Origin: CAVSJJ01 sp963771015
GTDB taxonomy: Bacteria; Actinomycetota; Actinomycetes; Actinomycetales; Dermatophilaceae
NCBI GenBank assembly: GCA_963771015.1
Contig: CAVYRN010000010.1
Span: 1-64,000, forward strand
Direction of reading: 5' to 3'
DNA length: 64,000 nucleotides
The notes below the pieces were generated by a model, which was given only the letters and a program-made list of their open reading frames with translations, was not told where the DNA came from and made no database searches. Of the stretch, positions 31,265 to 39,279 are shown piece by piece. The translations under genes were made by a program, and so were the position numbers. The stretch's first letter is position 1. The number at the start of each line of letters is the position of its first letter.

Positions 31265-31356
31265 ACGGAATCCGTCGTTCGCCGTCGCTTTCTGAAGCGA
31301 ATGCGGCCAAGTGTGCACGATTCCGTAACGATTCCCATGGAATTCGACGGATTCGT
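31265..31356. promoter_or_regulatory. Cluster of GGAATCCGT-like sites between akr and potA
   Basis: Four related sites lie in 92 bases: ACGGAATCCGTCG at 31265-31277, ACGATTCC at 31317-31324 and again at 31328-31335 (an 11-bp direct repeat, one helical turn), and CGACGGATTCGT at 31345-31356, which is the near inverse of the first. Their spacing and shared ACG(G)ATTCCGT core suggest an operator for the divergent aldo/keto reductase and pot operons. No regulator gene is adjacent. Confidence 0.4.
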
Positions 31357-31464
31357 GACCTTCTGGCGTTGTCCCGGGGGCGTCCCCGCAGTAGTCTCCC
31401 TGCCACGGAGCCAGCCGACGCCGGTCGGCCGGACCGTCGACCTCGGGCCAGGTGAGAAGCGGCG

Positions 31465-32565
31465 ATGAGTGATCACGTCCCTGCCGCGCCCACCGGCCAC
31501 CCGGGGGTGGCCGTGAGCCTGCGCGGGCTGCGCAAGGTCTTCGGCTCGGGCGAGCACCAGGTCGTCGCCGTCGACTCGGTGGACCTCGACGTCCTGGACG
31601 GCGAGTTCCTGACCCTGCTCGGCCCGTCCGGTTCCGGCAAGACCACCGTGCTCCGCATGATCGCGGGGTTCGAGCTGCCCACCGAGGGGAGCATCCTGCT
31701 CGGCGGCCGGGACGTCACCCGGGCCGCGCCGTTCCTGCGCGACGTCAACACGGTCTTCCAGGACTACGCCCTGTTCCCGCATATGACCGTCCAGGAGAAC
31801 GTCGAGTACGGGCTGCGGGTGAAGAAGGTCCCGAAGGCCGAGCGCCAGGAGCGGGCCCGCGCCGCCCTGTCCACCGTGCGTCTCGACGGCTACGGCGACC
31901 GGCATCCGTCCCAGCTCTCCGGCGGCCAGCGGCAACGGGTGGCCCTGGCCCGCGCCCTGGTCAACCGGCCCAAGGTGCTCCTGCTCGACGAGCCGCTGGG
32001 CGCGCTGGACCTCAAGCTGCGCGAGGAGATGCAGGTCGAGCTGAAGGACATCCAGCGGCAGGTCGGGATCACCTTCGTGTTCGTGACCCACGACCAGGAG
32101 GAGTCCCTCACCATGTCGGACCGGATCGTGGTGTTCAACCGCGGCCGGATCGAACAGGTGGGCGAGCCCGCCGACGTCTACGAGCGCCCGGCAACCTCCT
32201 TCGTGGCCGGCTTCGTCGGCACCTCGAACCTGCTGCAGGGCGACGCCGCCCGGACCGTCCTCGGCAAGGACGGCGTGTTCAGCGTGCGGCCCGAGAAGAT
32301 CCGGGTCGCCGCCGAGGACAAGCAGCCCGGGGAGGGCGAGGACGGCGCGACCGGCACGGTGCGCGACGTCGTCTACGTCGGGCCGGCGACCCGGTTCCTG
32401 GTGGACCTCGACGCGGGCGGCACCCTCATGGCGCTCCAGCAGAACCTGCGGACGTCGTCCGAGGACGTGCAGGGCCTGCAGGACACCCGGGTCAGGCTGA
32501 TCTGGAACAAGGAACACGAGTTCTCGGTGGCATCCGCTGCCGGGACGGACGAGCCCAACGGATGA
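31465..32565 (+). CDS. potA: Polyamine-type ABC transporter ATP-binding protein
   Basis: A 366-residue PotA-like ATPase. Walker A GPSGSGKTT, Q-loop TVFQDYALFPHMT, signature LSGGQRQRVALARAL, Walker B LLLDEPLGALDLKLR and H-loop VTHDQEE are all intact. A C-terminal TOBE-like regulatory domain follows (FVGTSNLLQGD, FSVRPEKIRV). It energises uptake by the permeases PotB and PotC. The stop codon overlaps the potD ribosome site region; the gene heads potA-potD-potB-potC. Substrates could be spermidine/putrescine or a related cation; the sequence alone does not decide. Confidence 0.9.
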   Translation: MSDHVPAAPTGHPGVAVSLRGLRKVFGSGEHQVVAVDSVDLDVLDGEFLTLLGPSGSGKTTVLRMIAGFELPTEGSILLGGRDVTRAAPFLRDVNTVFQDYALFPHMTVQENVEYGLRVKKVPKAERQERARAALSTVRLDGYGDRHPSQLSGGQRQRVALARALVNRPKVLLLDEPLGALDLKLREEMQVELKDIQRQVGITFVFVTHDQEESLTMSDRIVVFNRGRIEQVGEPADVYERPATSFVAGFVGTSNLLQGDAARTVLGKDGVFSVRPEKIRVAAEDKQPGEGEDGATGTVRDVVYVGPATRFLVDLDAGGTLMALQQNLRTSSEDVQGLQDTRVRLIWNKEHEFSVASAAGTDEPNG

Positions 32566-32576
32566 GGAGAACCCAG

Positions 32577-33788
32577 ATGGCTCACAAGCAGCTGTTCAAG
32601 GTCGCCGCGATCGGCACGCTCGCCGCGCTGCTGGCGGCCGCGTGCGGGAGCAGCTCGAGCGGCGGTGGTGGTGGCACCGGAGGCCAGGCCGCGCCGCCGA
32701 AGCTGGAGGCGCTGCAGTCCCTCGGCGCGGGAGAGGGACAGGTCAACATCCTCGCGTGGGCCGGGTACGCCGAGAACGGGAGCACCGACCCCACGGTCGA
32801 CTGGGTCACCCCGTTCGAGAAGGCGACCGGATGCAAGGCCAACGTCCAGGTGGCCAACACCTCCGACGAGATGTTCGAGAAGATGGGCACCGGGCAGTTC
32901 GACGTCGTGTCGGCCTCCGGTGACTCGTCCCTGCGGATGATCTACGCGGGCAAGGTCGCGCCGGTGAACACCTCGCTGCTCACCAACTACGCCGACATCC
33001 CGGCCTGGCAGGAGAACCAGCAGTGGAACTCGGTGAACGGCGTCGCCTACGGCATCCCGCACGGCTGGGGTGCCCAGCTGCTGGCCTACCGCACCGACAT
33101 CGCCAAGCCGGCTCCTGACTCCTGGAGCGTGGCCTACGACGCGAGCACCCCGTACAAGGGCAAGGTCACCGTCTACGACTCGCCGACCGACGGCATCGGG
33201 ATGGCCGCGGTGTACCTGATGGCCACCCAGCCCGACCTCGGGATCAAGAACCCGTACTCGCTGGACCAGAAGCAGTTCGACGCGGCCGTCAAGCTGGCCA
33301 CCGACCAGAAGGCGCTGGCCGGCTCGTACTGGTCGGCGTACACCGACGCACAGAAGGCGCTGGAGAGCGGCAGCACGGTCGTCGGCTCGACCTGGCAGAT
33401 CATCGTGAACCTCGCCAAGGCCGACAAGGCCCCGGTCGAGTCGGTGCTACCGAAGGAGGGCTCCACCGGCTGGGCGGACACCTGGATGGTCGACGCGAAG
33501 TCACCGCACCCGAACTGCGCCTACCTGTGGATGAACCACATCACCTCGCCGCCGGTCCAGGCGCAGGTGGCCGAGTGGTTCGGCGAGGCGCCGGCGAACA
33601 CCAAGGCGTGCGACCTGACCACGGACACGACGCACTGTGACACCTTCCATGCCCAGGACGAGGCCTACTTCAAGCAGATCTGGTTCTGGTCCACGCCGCA
33701 GTCCGGCTGCCTGGACGGGCGCACCGACACCACGTGCGTGCCGTACTCGGAGTGGACGAAGGCGTGGAGCAGCCTGCGCAACAGCTGA
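32577..33788 (+). CDS. potD: Extracellular polyamine-type substrate-binding lipoprotein
   Basis: A 403-residue family-1 solute-binding protein of the PotD/PotF type. A lipoprotein signal peptide is visible (LAALLAAACGSSSS), with the modified cysteine followed by a Ser/Gly linker to residue 40. The mature part has VNILAWAGYAENG, FDVVSASGDSSLRMIYAGKVAPVN, YGIPHGWGAQLLAYRTD and TWMVDAKSPHPNCAYLWMNH. I use the ATG at 32577 because GAGGAG lies 6 bases upstream; the in-frame ATG at 32562 overlaps the potA stop. It is followed by a very stable hairpin before potB. Confidence 0.9.
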   Translation: MAHKQLFKVAAIGTLAALLAAACGSSSSGGGGGTGGQAAPPKLEALQSLGAGEGQVNILAWAGYAENGSTDPTVDWVTPFEKATGCKANVQVANTSDEMFEKMGTGQFDVVSASGDSSLRMIYAGKVAPVNTSLLTNYADIPAWQENQQWNSVNGVAYGIPHGWGAQLLAYRTDIAKPAPDSWSVAYDASTPYKGKVTVYDSPTDGIGMAAVYLMATQPDLGIKNPYSLDQKQFDAAVKLATDQKALAGSYWSAYTDAQKALESGSTVVGSTWQIIVNLAKADKAPVESVLPKEGSTGWADTWMVDAKSPHPNCAYLWMNHITSPPVQAQVAEWFGEAPANTKACDLTTDTTHCDTFHAQDEAYFKQIWFWSTPQSGCLDGRTDTTCVPYSEWTKAWSSLRNS

Positions 33789-33818
33789 TCCGAACCGTTG
33801 AGCTCCACCACCCGGACG

Positions 33819-33859
33819 TCGGAGGTCCTGCCGGTCACACTGACCGGCAGGATCTCCGA
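33819..33859 (+). terminator. 19-bp intercistronic stem-loop between potD and potB
   Basis: A 19-nt left arm (33819-33837, TCGGAGGTCCTGCCGGTCA) pairs fully with 33841-33859 apart from one G-U wobble, around a 3-nt CAC loop. It ends 4 bases before the ATG I favour for potB (33864). It can act as a partial terminator or as a 3' stabiliser of the potD message, keeping the binding protein more abundant than the permeases, and may hinder ribosome access to potB. Confidence 0.7.
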
Positions 33860-33863
33860 CGCC

Positions 33864-34700
33864 ATGTCCCGCCGGCCTCGGCTGCGCTTGGTGGGAGTGC
33901 TCGGCCTGCCCCTGCTGTGGCTGGTCCTGGTCTACTTCGCCGCGCTGTTCTCGCTGCTCATCACGTCCTTCTACAGCGTCGACGAGTTCACCAACGCGGT
34001 CGTGCACACCTTCACGACGCAGAACTTCGTCGACGTGTTCACCGACCCGGCATACCTCAAGGCGACCCTGCGCACGGTGGGCATCGCCGCCTCCGTCACC
34101 GTTGTCTGCATCGTGCTGGCGCTGCCCATGGCGTTCTTCATGGCGAAGGTGGCGTCGGCTCGCTGGCGCAACCTGCTCGTCGCCCTGGTCATCACCCCGC
34201 TGTGGGCGGCATACCTCGTCAAGGTCTACGCCTGGCAGGCCATGGTGCAGCCCGAGACGGGCGTCATCGCCTGGCTGCTCAGGCCGTTCGGGCTCAGCGG
34301 CCCGGGCTACGGCACCACCGCGGTGATCCTCACCCTGTCCTACCTGTGGCTGCCGTACATGATCCTGCCGATCTACGCGGGGCTGGAGCGGCTGCCCAAC
34401 TCGCTGCTGGACGCCGCCGGCGACCTCGGCGCCAGGCCCGGCCGGACGGTCCGCACCGTCGTGCTGCCGCTGATCTACCCCTCGGTCGTGGCCGGGTCGA
34501 TCTTCACCTTCTCGCTGAGCCTGGGCGACTACATCACCGTGCAGATCGTCGGCGGCAAGACCCAGATGCTGGGCAACATCGTCTACCAGAACTACACGTC
34601 CAACCTGCCGTTCGCGGCGACCATCGCGCTCATCCCGGTGGCGATCATGGTGGTCTACCTCGCCGCGGTGCGCCGGACCGGCGCGCTGGAGAACCTGTGA
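33864..34700 (+). CDS. potB: Polyamine-type ABC transporter permease
   Basis: An inner-membrane permease of about 278 residues with six hydrophobic spans (LVGVLGLPLLWLVLVYFAAL, TVGIAASVTVVCIVLALPMA, LLVALVITPLWAAYLV and others). The cytoplasmic EAA-like loop reads LLDAAGDLGARPGRTVRTVVLPLI. An upstream GTG/ATG at 33798 would add 22 residues but would run straight through a 19-bp hairpin, so the ATG at 33864 (MSRRPRLRLVGV) is preferred. It pairs with PotC to form the channel. Confidence 0.85.
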   Translation: MSRRPRLRLVGVLGLPLLWLVLVYFAALFSLLITSFYSVDEFTNAVVHTFTTQNFVDVFTDPAYLKATLRTVGIAASVTVVCIVLALPMAFFMAKVASARWRNLLVALVITPLWAAYLVKVYAWQAMVQPETGVIAWLLRPFGLSGPGYGTTAVILTLSYLWLPYMILPIYAGLERLPNSLLDAAGDLGARPGRTVRTVVLPLIYPSVVAGSIFTFSLSLGDYITVQIVGGKTQMLGNIVYQNYTSNLPFAATIALIPVAIMVVYLAAVRRTGALENL

Positions 34701-34710
34701 GGGGGCCGCG

Positions 34711-35520
34711 GTGAACCTGTCCCGCTCGACCAGATGGGGGCTCGCGGCGGCCGCGGCCGTCGTGCTGGCGTTCGTCTACGTGCCGCTCGCGGTGGTCCTG
34801 GTCAACTCGTTCAACGCCAGCAAGGTGTTCGCCTGGCCACCGAAGGACCTCACCATGCACTGGTGGACCCAGGTGATCGACAACACCGGGATCCGGGAGG
34901 CCGTGCTGACCTCCTTCGAGGTCGGCGTGGTCGCCACCCTCATCGCGCTGGTGCTCGGCACGCTGCTGTCGTTCGCGCTGGCGCGGTACACGTTCTTCGG
35001 CCGGCAGACCCTGTCGCTGCTCGTGGTGCTACCGATCGCGCTGCCCGGCATCGTGACCGCGCTCGCCTTCCGGACCGCCTTCCGCTCCGTCCTCGGCGTC
35101 GAGCTGTCGATCTGGACGGTGGCGGTCTCGCACGCGACGTTCTGCATCGTCGTCGTCTACAACAACGTGACCGCCCGGCTGCGCCGCACCGGGACCAGCC
35201 CGCAGGAGGCGTCGATGGACCTCGGCGCGGACAGCTTCATGACGTTCCGGCTGGTCACCTTCCCGCTGCTGCGCGGAGCCATGCTCGGCGGGGCGCTGCT
35301 TGCGTTCGGGCTGTCCTTCGACGAGATCGTCGTCACGCTGTTCACCGCGCCACCGGGCGTGACCACCGTGCCGATCTGGATCTTCCAGAACCTGTTCCGG
35401 CCGAACCAGGCGCCGGTCGTCAACGTGGTGGCGGCCATCCTGGTGGTGCTGTCCGTCGTCCCGATCTACTTCAGCCAGAGGCTGTCCGGAGACCCCGGCC
35501 ACGCCGGCGGGCGCCTGTAG
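34711..35520 (+). CDS. potC: Polyamine-type ABC transporter permease
   Basis: A 269-residue inner-membrane permease with about six spans (WGLAAAAAVVLAFVYVPLAVVLV, ATLIALVLGTLLSFALA, LSLLVVLPIALPGIVTALAF). The EAA-type loop is QEASMDLGADSFMTFRLVTFPLL, which docks on PotA. The start is a GTG at 34711, 10 bases after potB. Its TAG is directly followed by the GTATGCC-containing tandem repeat at 35521. Last gene of the potADBC operon. Confidence 0.88.
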   Translation: MNLSRSTRWGLAAAAAVVLAFVYVPLAVVLVNSFNASKVFAWPPKDLTMHWWTQVIDNTGIREAVLTSFEVGVVATLIALVLGTLLSFALARYTFFGRQTLSLLVVLPIALPGIVTALAFRTAFRSVLGVELSIWTVAVSHATFCIVVVYNNVTARLRRTGTSPQEASMDLGADSFMTFRLVTFPLLRGAMLGGALLAFGLSFDEIVVTLFTAPPGVTTVPIWIFQNLFRPNQAPVVNVVAAILVVLSVVPIYFSQRLSGDPGHAGGRL

Positions 35521-35597
35521 CCGGCCCGCGGCGCCGGTATGCCGGCCCGCGGCGCCGGTATGCCGGCCGCGTACCGGGGCCGGCGCGCCGGCATACC
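35521..35597. repeat. GTATGCC-containing direct and inverted repeats after potC
   Basis: Starting one base after the potC stop, a 21-bp unit (35521-35541) is repeated exactly at 35542-35562; each ends in the GGTATG of the recurrent GTATGCC motif. A third, inverted copy of the core (GCGCCGGCATACC) lies at 35585-35597 and can fold back on either unit. It may serve as terminator or as a REP-like element. The rest of the gap to 35746 shows nothing clear. Confidence 0.55.
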
Positions 35598-35746
35598 TCG
35601 TGGCGGGGTGGGACGGCCGGGTGGTCGGCAGGCGAACACTGTGAAGTCCCGGCAACCCCGGCCGAAGGTCTGACGCGCGCGCGGTTGTCCGGCTGACCTG
35701 GCCCCCTGCGGGATCTCGACGACGAGGTCGCCGTAGGGTTCGCGCC

Positions 35747-36382
35747 ATGACAGCGGGTCGGTGGCGTGCCGAGGATCGCGAGCGGACGGTGGATCGAGTC
35801 CGCGGTGGAGTGCTCATCTGGGACTTCGACGGAGTGGTGGCGGACAGCGAGCCCGTCCACGCGGAGAGCTACCGGATCCTGCTCGGGGAACTGGGCAACA
35901 GCGTGCCGTCCGGCTTCTTCCGCCGGTACGTGGGCCGTTCCGAGTACGAGATCTGGACCATGCTCCAACGCGACGGCTATGTGCTCGCGCAGTCCTTCGA
36001 CGAGATGGCGGCCCGGCGACGGAACCTCTTCCTGTCGCTCGCACTCGCTGAGCTCCGACCGACCTGGCTCGTCCGTGACCTGGCGGCCGCTGCCGCTGAC
36101 GCGGCGACGAGGCAGGTCGTCGTGTCGAACGGCAATCCCGATATCGTCCGCACCCTGCTGTCCGAATGGGACCTGGACGAGCTCCTCGAGATCGCGGACG
36201 TTCAGGCCGCCGGGGGAAAGGCACACGCTCTCACGACGCTGTGGTCGGCAGGACCCACCGTCACCGTCGAGGACAACGCAGCCTTCGCCGAGAGCGCCCA
36301 GCAGGCCGGGAGCTGGTGCGTCTTCGTCCACCACTCCCTCAACCCAGGGAGCGGTCACGGCGACGTCGAGGTGTGGCTCTGA
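35747..36382 (+). CDS. HAD-superfamily hydrolase (phosphoglycolate/beta-phosphoglucomutase-like)
   Basis: A 211-residue HAD phosphatase. Motif I is WDFDGVVADSE (nucleophile D and general-acid D), motif II VVVSNGN, the motif III lysine lies in GGKAHAL, and motif IV is VEDN. A helical cap spans about residues 35-95 (FFRRYVGRSEYEIWTMLQRDGY). The start is uncertain: the ATG at 35747 adds 20 polar residues before the fold, and a GTG at 35810 directly precedes LIWDFDGV. The substrate is unknown. It converges with the cupin gene over a terminator hairpin. Confidence 0.75.
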   Translation: MTAGRWRAEDRERTVDRVRGGVLIWDFDGVVADSEPVHAESYRILLGELGNSVPSGFFRRYVGRSEYEIWTMLQRDGYVLAQSFDEMAARRRNLFLSLALAELRPTWLVRDLAAAAADAATRQVVVSNGNPDIVRTLLSEWDLDELLEIADVQAAGGKAHALTTLWSAGPTVTVEDNAAFAESAQQAGSWCVFVHHSLNPGSGHGDVEVWL

Positions 36383-36396
36383 CGGGACGAGGGGCG

Positions 36397-36427
36397 GGCC
36401 CGACGAAGCGGGACGCTCCGTCGGGCC
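36397..36427. terminator. Terminator hairpin between the HAD and cupin genes
   Basis: GGCCCGACG (36397-36405) pairs with CGTCGGGCC (36419-36427) around a 13-nt loop, between two convergent genes. Confidence 0.55.
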
Positions 36428-36469
36428 ACCCATGGACCTTGGCCAGGACGCGGGACAACCGTTCTCGGG

Positions 36470-36856
36470 TCAGCCCATCGCGGCCACGATGCCGCTCATG
36501 TGGTCCATGACCTCCCCGTGCTCCACCTGCGGGCTGAACATGATGAGCTCGGCGTCCTGGTCGACCCGCACCGTGTGCCCGGCCGGCCAGAAGAACACCT
36601 CTCCCCGGCCCAGGTGCTCGGTGGCGCCATCCCCGTAGGTGACGACCACGCGGCCGGCCAGGAGGTAGCCCCAGTGCGGGGCGTGGCACAGGTCGTCGGC
36701 GAGCCCGGTGAGGAGGGGCGCGATATCGGTGCCGGCGGCGAGGGTGAAGTACTCCGCGCCGAGTGTGCCGGCCGCATCGCCGAAGTCGGGGAGCTGGCGG
36801 GCGGTCGCCCCCGGTACTGCGAGACGGATGGGGATGTCGGTCTTGGCAAGGTGCAT
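36470..36856 (-). CDS. Cupin-domain protein
   Basis: A 128-residue single cupin. Cupin motif 1 is HAPHWGYLLAGRVVVTYGDG and motif 2 is GEVFFWPAGHTVRVD. The histidines suggest a metal site, but the usual Glu of motif 1 is replaced. It starts at the ATG at 36856 and is divergent from the TPR regulator, sharing the palindrome at 36902-36918. Small cupins of this kind may be enzymes or ligand sensors; nothing here decides. Confidence 0.75.
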   Translation of the reverse strand: MHLAKTDIPIRLAVPGATARQLPDFGDAAGTLGAEYFTLAAGTDIAPLLTGLADDLCHAPHWGYLLAGRVVVTYGDGATEHLGRGEVFFWPAGHTVRVDQDAELIMFSPQVEHGEVMDHMSGIVAAMG

Positions 36857-36901
36857 GACGAGGTCCTTCCGGGTTGGTTTTGCTCTGGTATCTCAGAAGG
36901 C

Positions 36902-36918
36902 GTGACAACCGATGTCAC
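36902..36918. promoter_or_regulatory. Palindrome GTGACA-N5-TGTCAC in the cupin/TPR divergent region
   Basis: A perfect 6-bp dyad (36902-36907 and 36913-36918) 10 bases before the GTG start of the TPR protein and 46 bases upstream of the cupin gene. Position and symmetry suit an operator for one or both genes, possibly autoregulation by the TPR protein. Confidence 0.5.
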
Positions 36919-36927
36919 AATGGGACA

Positions 36928-38994
36928 GTGGCCTCGTCGACCCCCTCCGAGCCGCCTCCCGGAGCCGCCGACGATCCACCCACCGGCCCGGCGGTCGGGC
37001 TTGAGGAGCGCGCCCGCCGCTGCTACCGGTCGGGCGACCTCGAAGGGTCCATCGCCGCGTGGGAGCAGCTGCACACCGCCCTCCTGGCCACCGGCGACCC
37101 GATCGGTGCGGCACGCGCAGCGGCCATGGTGGCGACACACCTGCTGATCGACACCGGCCTCATGGCCCCGGTCCGCGGTTGGGCTCGGCGCGCCGAGCGG
37201 CTGCTCGAGCCACACGGCGAGGTCCCGCTACTGGCGATGATCAGTGCGATCCACGCCTACGAACGATTCCTCAGCGGCGACCTGGCGGCCGCTGCCGAGC
37301 ACGCCGACCGAGCCATCGTCCTCGGCGAGAGGCATGGCGTTGCCGACGCGACGCTCATGGGTGAGACCGCCCGAGCCCGGGTGACCCTGCTGCAGGGCAG
37401 GCTCGACGAGGGCCTCGGCCTCCTGGAGGAGGTCGGCGCGCGACTCATGGCCGGCGAGGCCGACCCTCTCGTCACCGGGATGATGCTGTGCGAGGTGATC
37501 TGTGCGGCCCAGGGGCTCGCCCTGCACGACGTGGCCCAGGAGTGGACCGAGGCGATGGCGCGCTGGGGTGACGATGCGGCCATCGGGTCGGTGCACGGCC
37601 GCTGCCGGGTGCACCGCGCGGAGCTGCTCCGGATGTCCGGACCCTGCGACGCCGCCGAGGAGGAGGCGCTCGGGGCCTGCGACGAGCTGCGGCCCTGGCT
37701 GCGCCGCGAGTTCGGGTGGCCCCTCGTCGAGCTGGGCCTGATCCGACTGCGTCGCGGCGACCTCGACGGGGCCGAGGAGTCCTTCCGGGAGGCCCAGGAC
37801 CATTCGTGGGACCCGCAGCCGGGGTTGGCCCTCGTGCACCTGGCCCGCGGGGAGGTGGACCGCGCCGCAACCGAGGTGGCAGCGGCGATCGCGCACCCGT
37901 CCGCCGTGCCGTCGAAGGAGCACCCGCCGTTCGGCGATCTCCGGCTCGCCCCGCTGCTCGCCGCGCAGGCCGAGGTCGCGGCGGCCGCGGGAGACCCCGC
38001 CACCGCCGGGCACGCCGCCGACCGGCTCACCCGGATCGCTGCGGCCTACCCCAGTCGTTCCCTCGCCGCGTCGGCCGCCCTCGCCCGCGCCCGGGCGGCC
38101 CTCCTCGCCGACGACCTCGCCGCCGCCGCCGCTGCGGCCATCGACGCGGTCGCCGGATACGGCGACATCGGCGCGCCCTACGAGTCGGCGACGGCGCGGT
38201 TGGTCCTCGCGGACGTCCATGCCCGGGCCGGACGCGATGCAGCCTCCGCGCGCGAACGCGACTCGGCACGACGGGCCCTCGTGGCGTTCGGGGTGACCGG
38301 CGGAACGGCTCTCTCGCCCGAGGCTCCCCCGCCCGAGGCTCCCCCGCCCGAGGCTCCCCTGCCCGCGGCTCCGCGCGGGTCCGCTGACGGCGCGGCGTCC
38401 TTCGCCGACGCCGACGGCGCGGTCTTCTCGCGCGAGGGCTCGCTGCGCACCATCCGGTTCGCGGGAGCGCAGTCGAGCCTGCCGGACCTGACCGGCTTCC
38501 GGTACCTCGAGCGCCTGCTCGCCGAGCCGAGCCGCGAGTTCCACGTACTCGACCTCGTCGGCGCCACCGGCAGGCCAGACCGTCTGGGTGTGCAGCAGGG
38601 CATCCCGGTCATCGACGACCAGGCGCGGGAGGCCTACCGCCGCCGGCTCGTCGACGTCGAGGAGGACATCGAGGAGGCCCTTCTGCTCAACGACCGGACC
38701 CGCCTGGAGCTGGCCGAACGGGACCGCGAGTACCTCGTCGCGGAGCTGACCCGCGCGGTCGGTCTGCACGGCCGCGCCCGGACCACCGGCGGCACGGCCG
38801 AGCGGGCTCGGACCAGCGTGGCACGGGCGACGCGCTACGCGCTCAGGCGGTTGGCCGACCAGCACCCGCTCGCCGCGGCACACCTGCAGCAGGCGATCCG
38901 GACCGGTACCTACTGCAGCTACCAGCCAGACCCGGTCACCCCCGTCCGCTGGACCGTGCGCGTCTCCGGCAAGGCACCGGCCGACCCCGGCTGA
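36928..38994 (+). CDS. TPR-repeat protein, probable regulator
   Basis: A protein of about 688 residues. Residues 20-480 form alanine-rich helical pairs of TPR type (RRCYRSGDLEGSIAAWEQLHTAL; GDLAAAAEHADRAIVLGERHG; RLRRGDLDGAEESFREAQDH). A linker follows with a repeated EAPPP unit (SPEAPPPEAPPPEAPLPAAP, about residues 465-485). The C-terminal 190 residues contain GAVFSREGSLRTIRFAG, FRYLERLLAEPSREFHVLDL and TSVARATRYALRRLADQHP, a module I associate with the C-terminus of actinobacterial ATPase/LuxR-like regulators. No ATP-binding or classic HTH motif is seen. The GTG at 36928 is chosen; the longer frame begins inside the palindrome/promoter region. Confidence 0.65.
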   Translation: MASSTPSEPPPGAADDPPTGPAVGLEERARRCYRSGDLEGSIAAWEQLHTALLATGDPIGAARAAAMVATHLLIDTGLMAPVRGWARRAERLLEPHGEVPLLAMISAIHAYERFLSGDLAAAAEHADRAIVLGERHGVADATLMGETARARVTLLQGRLDEGLGLLEEVGARLMAGEADPLVTGMMLCEVICAAQGLALHDVAQEWTEAMARWGDDAAIGSVHGRCRVHRAELLRMSGPCDAAEEEALGACDELRPWLRREFGWPLVELGLIRLRRGDLDGAEESFREAQDHSWDPQPGLALVHLARGEVDRAATEVAAAIAHPSAVPSKEHPPFGDLRLAPLLAAQAEVAAAAGDPATAGHAADRLTRIAAAYPSRSLAASAALARARAALLADDLAAAAAAAIDAVAGYGDIGAPYESATARLVLADVHARAGRDAASARERDSARRALVAFGVTGGTALSPEAPPPEAPPPEAPLPAAPRGSADGAASFADADGAVFSREGSLRTIRFAGAQSSLPDLTGFRYLERLLAEPSREFHVLDLVGATGRPDRLGVQQGIPVIDDQAREAYRRRLVDVEEDIEEALLLNDRTRLELAERDREYLVAELTRAVGLHGRARTTGGTAERARTSVARATRYALRRLADQHPLAAAHLQQAIRTGTYCSYQPDPVTPVRWTVRVSGKAPADPG

Positions 38995-39041
38995 CCCTGG
39001 ACAGCGGCGGCCTGGGCCCGCCCAGCGAGAGGGACGGCGTC

Positions 39042-39097
39042 GAGAGGAGGAGACACGCCGGGCTCGGGTGTTCGGACTCGGCGTGTCTCCTCCTCTC
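39042..39097. terminator. 19-bp perfect terminator stem after the TPR gene
   Basis: A 19-nt arm at 39042-39060 (GAGAGGAGGAGACACGCCG) is exactly complementary to 39079-39097, with an 18-nt loop. It lies between the convergent TPR and arylsulfotransferase-like genes. Confidence 0.7.
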
Positions 39098-39183
39098 AAC
39101 GGTGGGGGGAGGGCGCCGGGGTCCGGAGCGGACGAGGGTCGGGTCTCGGCCCTCGCGCGAGGCACGAGTCACCGCCGGCCCCG

Positions 39184-39240
39184 AGCGGCGCGTGGCGCAC
39201 GTCGGCCATGGGCCTCCAACCTGCTCCCCGGTATGCCGCC
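39184..39240 (-). pseudogene. Remnant of an aldo/keto reductase 5' end
   Basis: This stretch is a close copy of the start region of the aldo/keto reductase gene at 31201-31255. Both carry AGCGGCGCGT and GCCATGG around the start codon, with only scattered changes over roughly 50 bases. Read on the minus strand it begins MADVRHAPLG (ATG at 39209), compared with MADMRYAPLG in the intact gene, and then degenerates at once. It is a non-functional fragment left by duplication, recombination or gene loss. Confidence 0.6.
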
Positions 39241-39279
39241 CGCCCGGCGGCCGCGCCGGCCCCGCCAGGCGTGGGTGCC

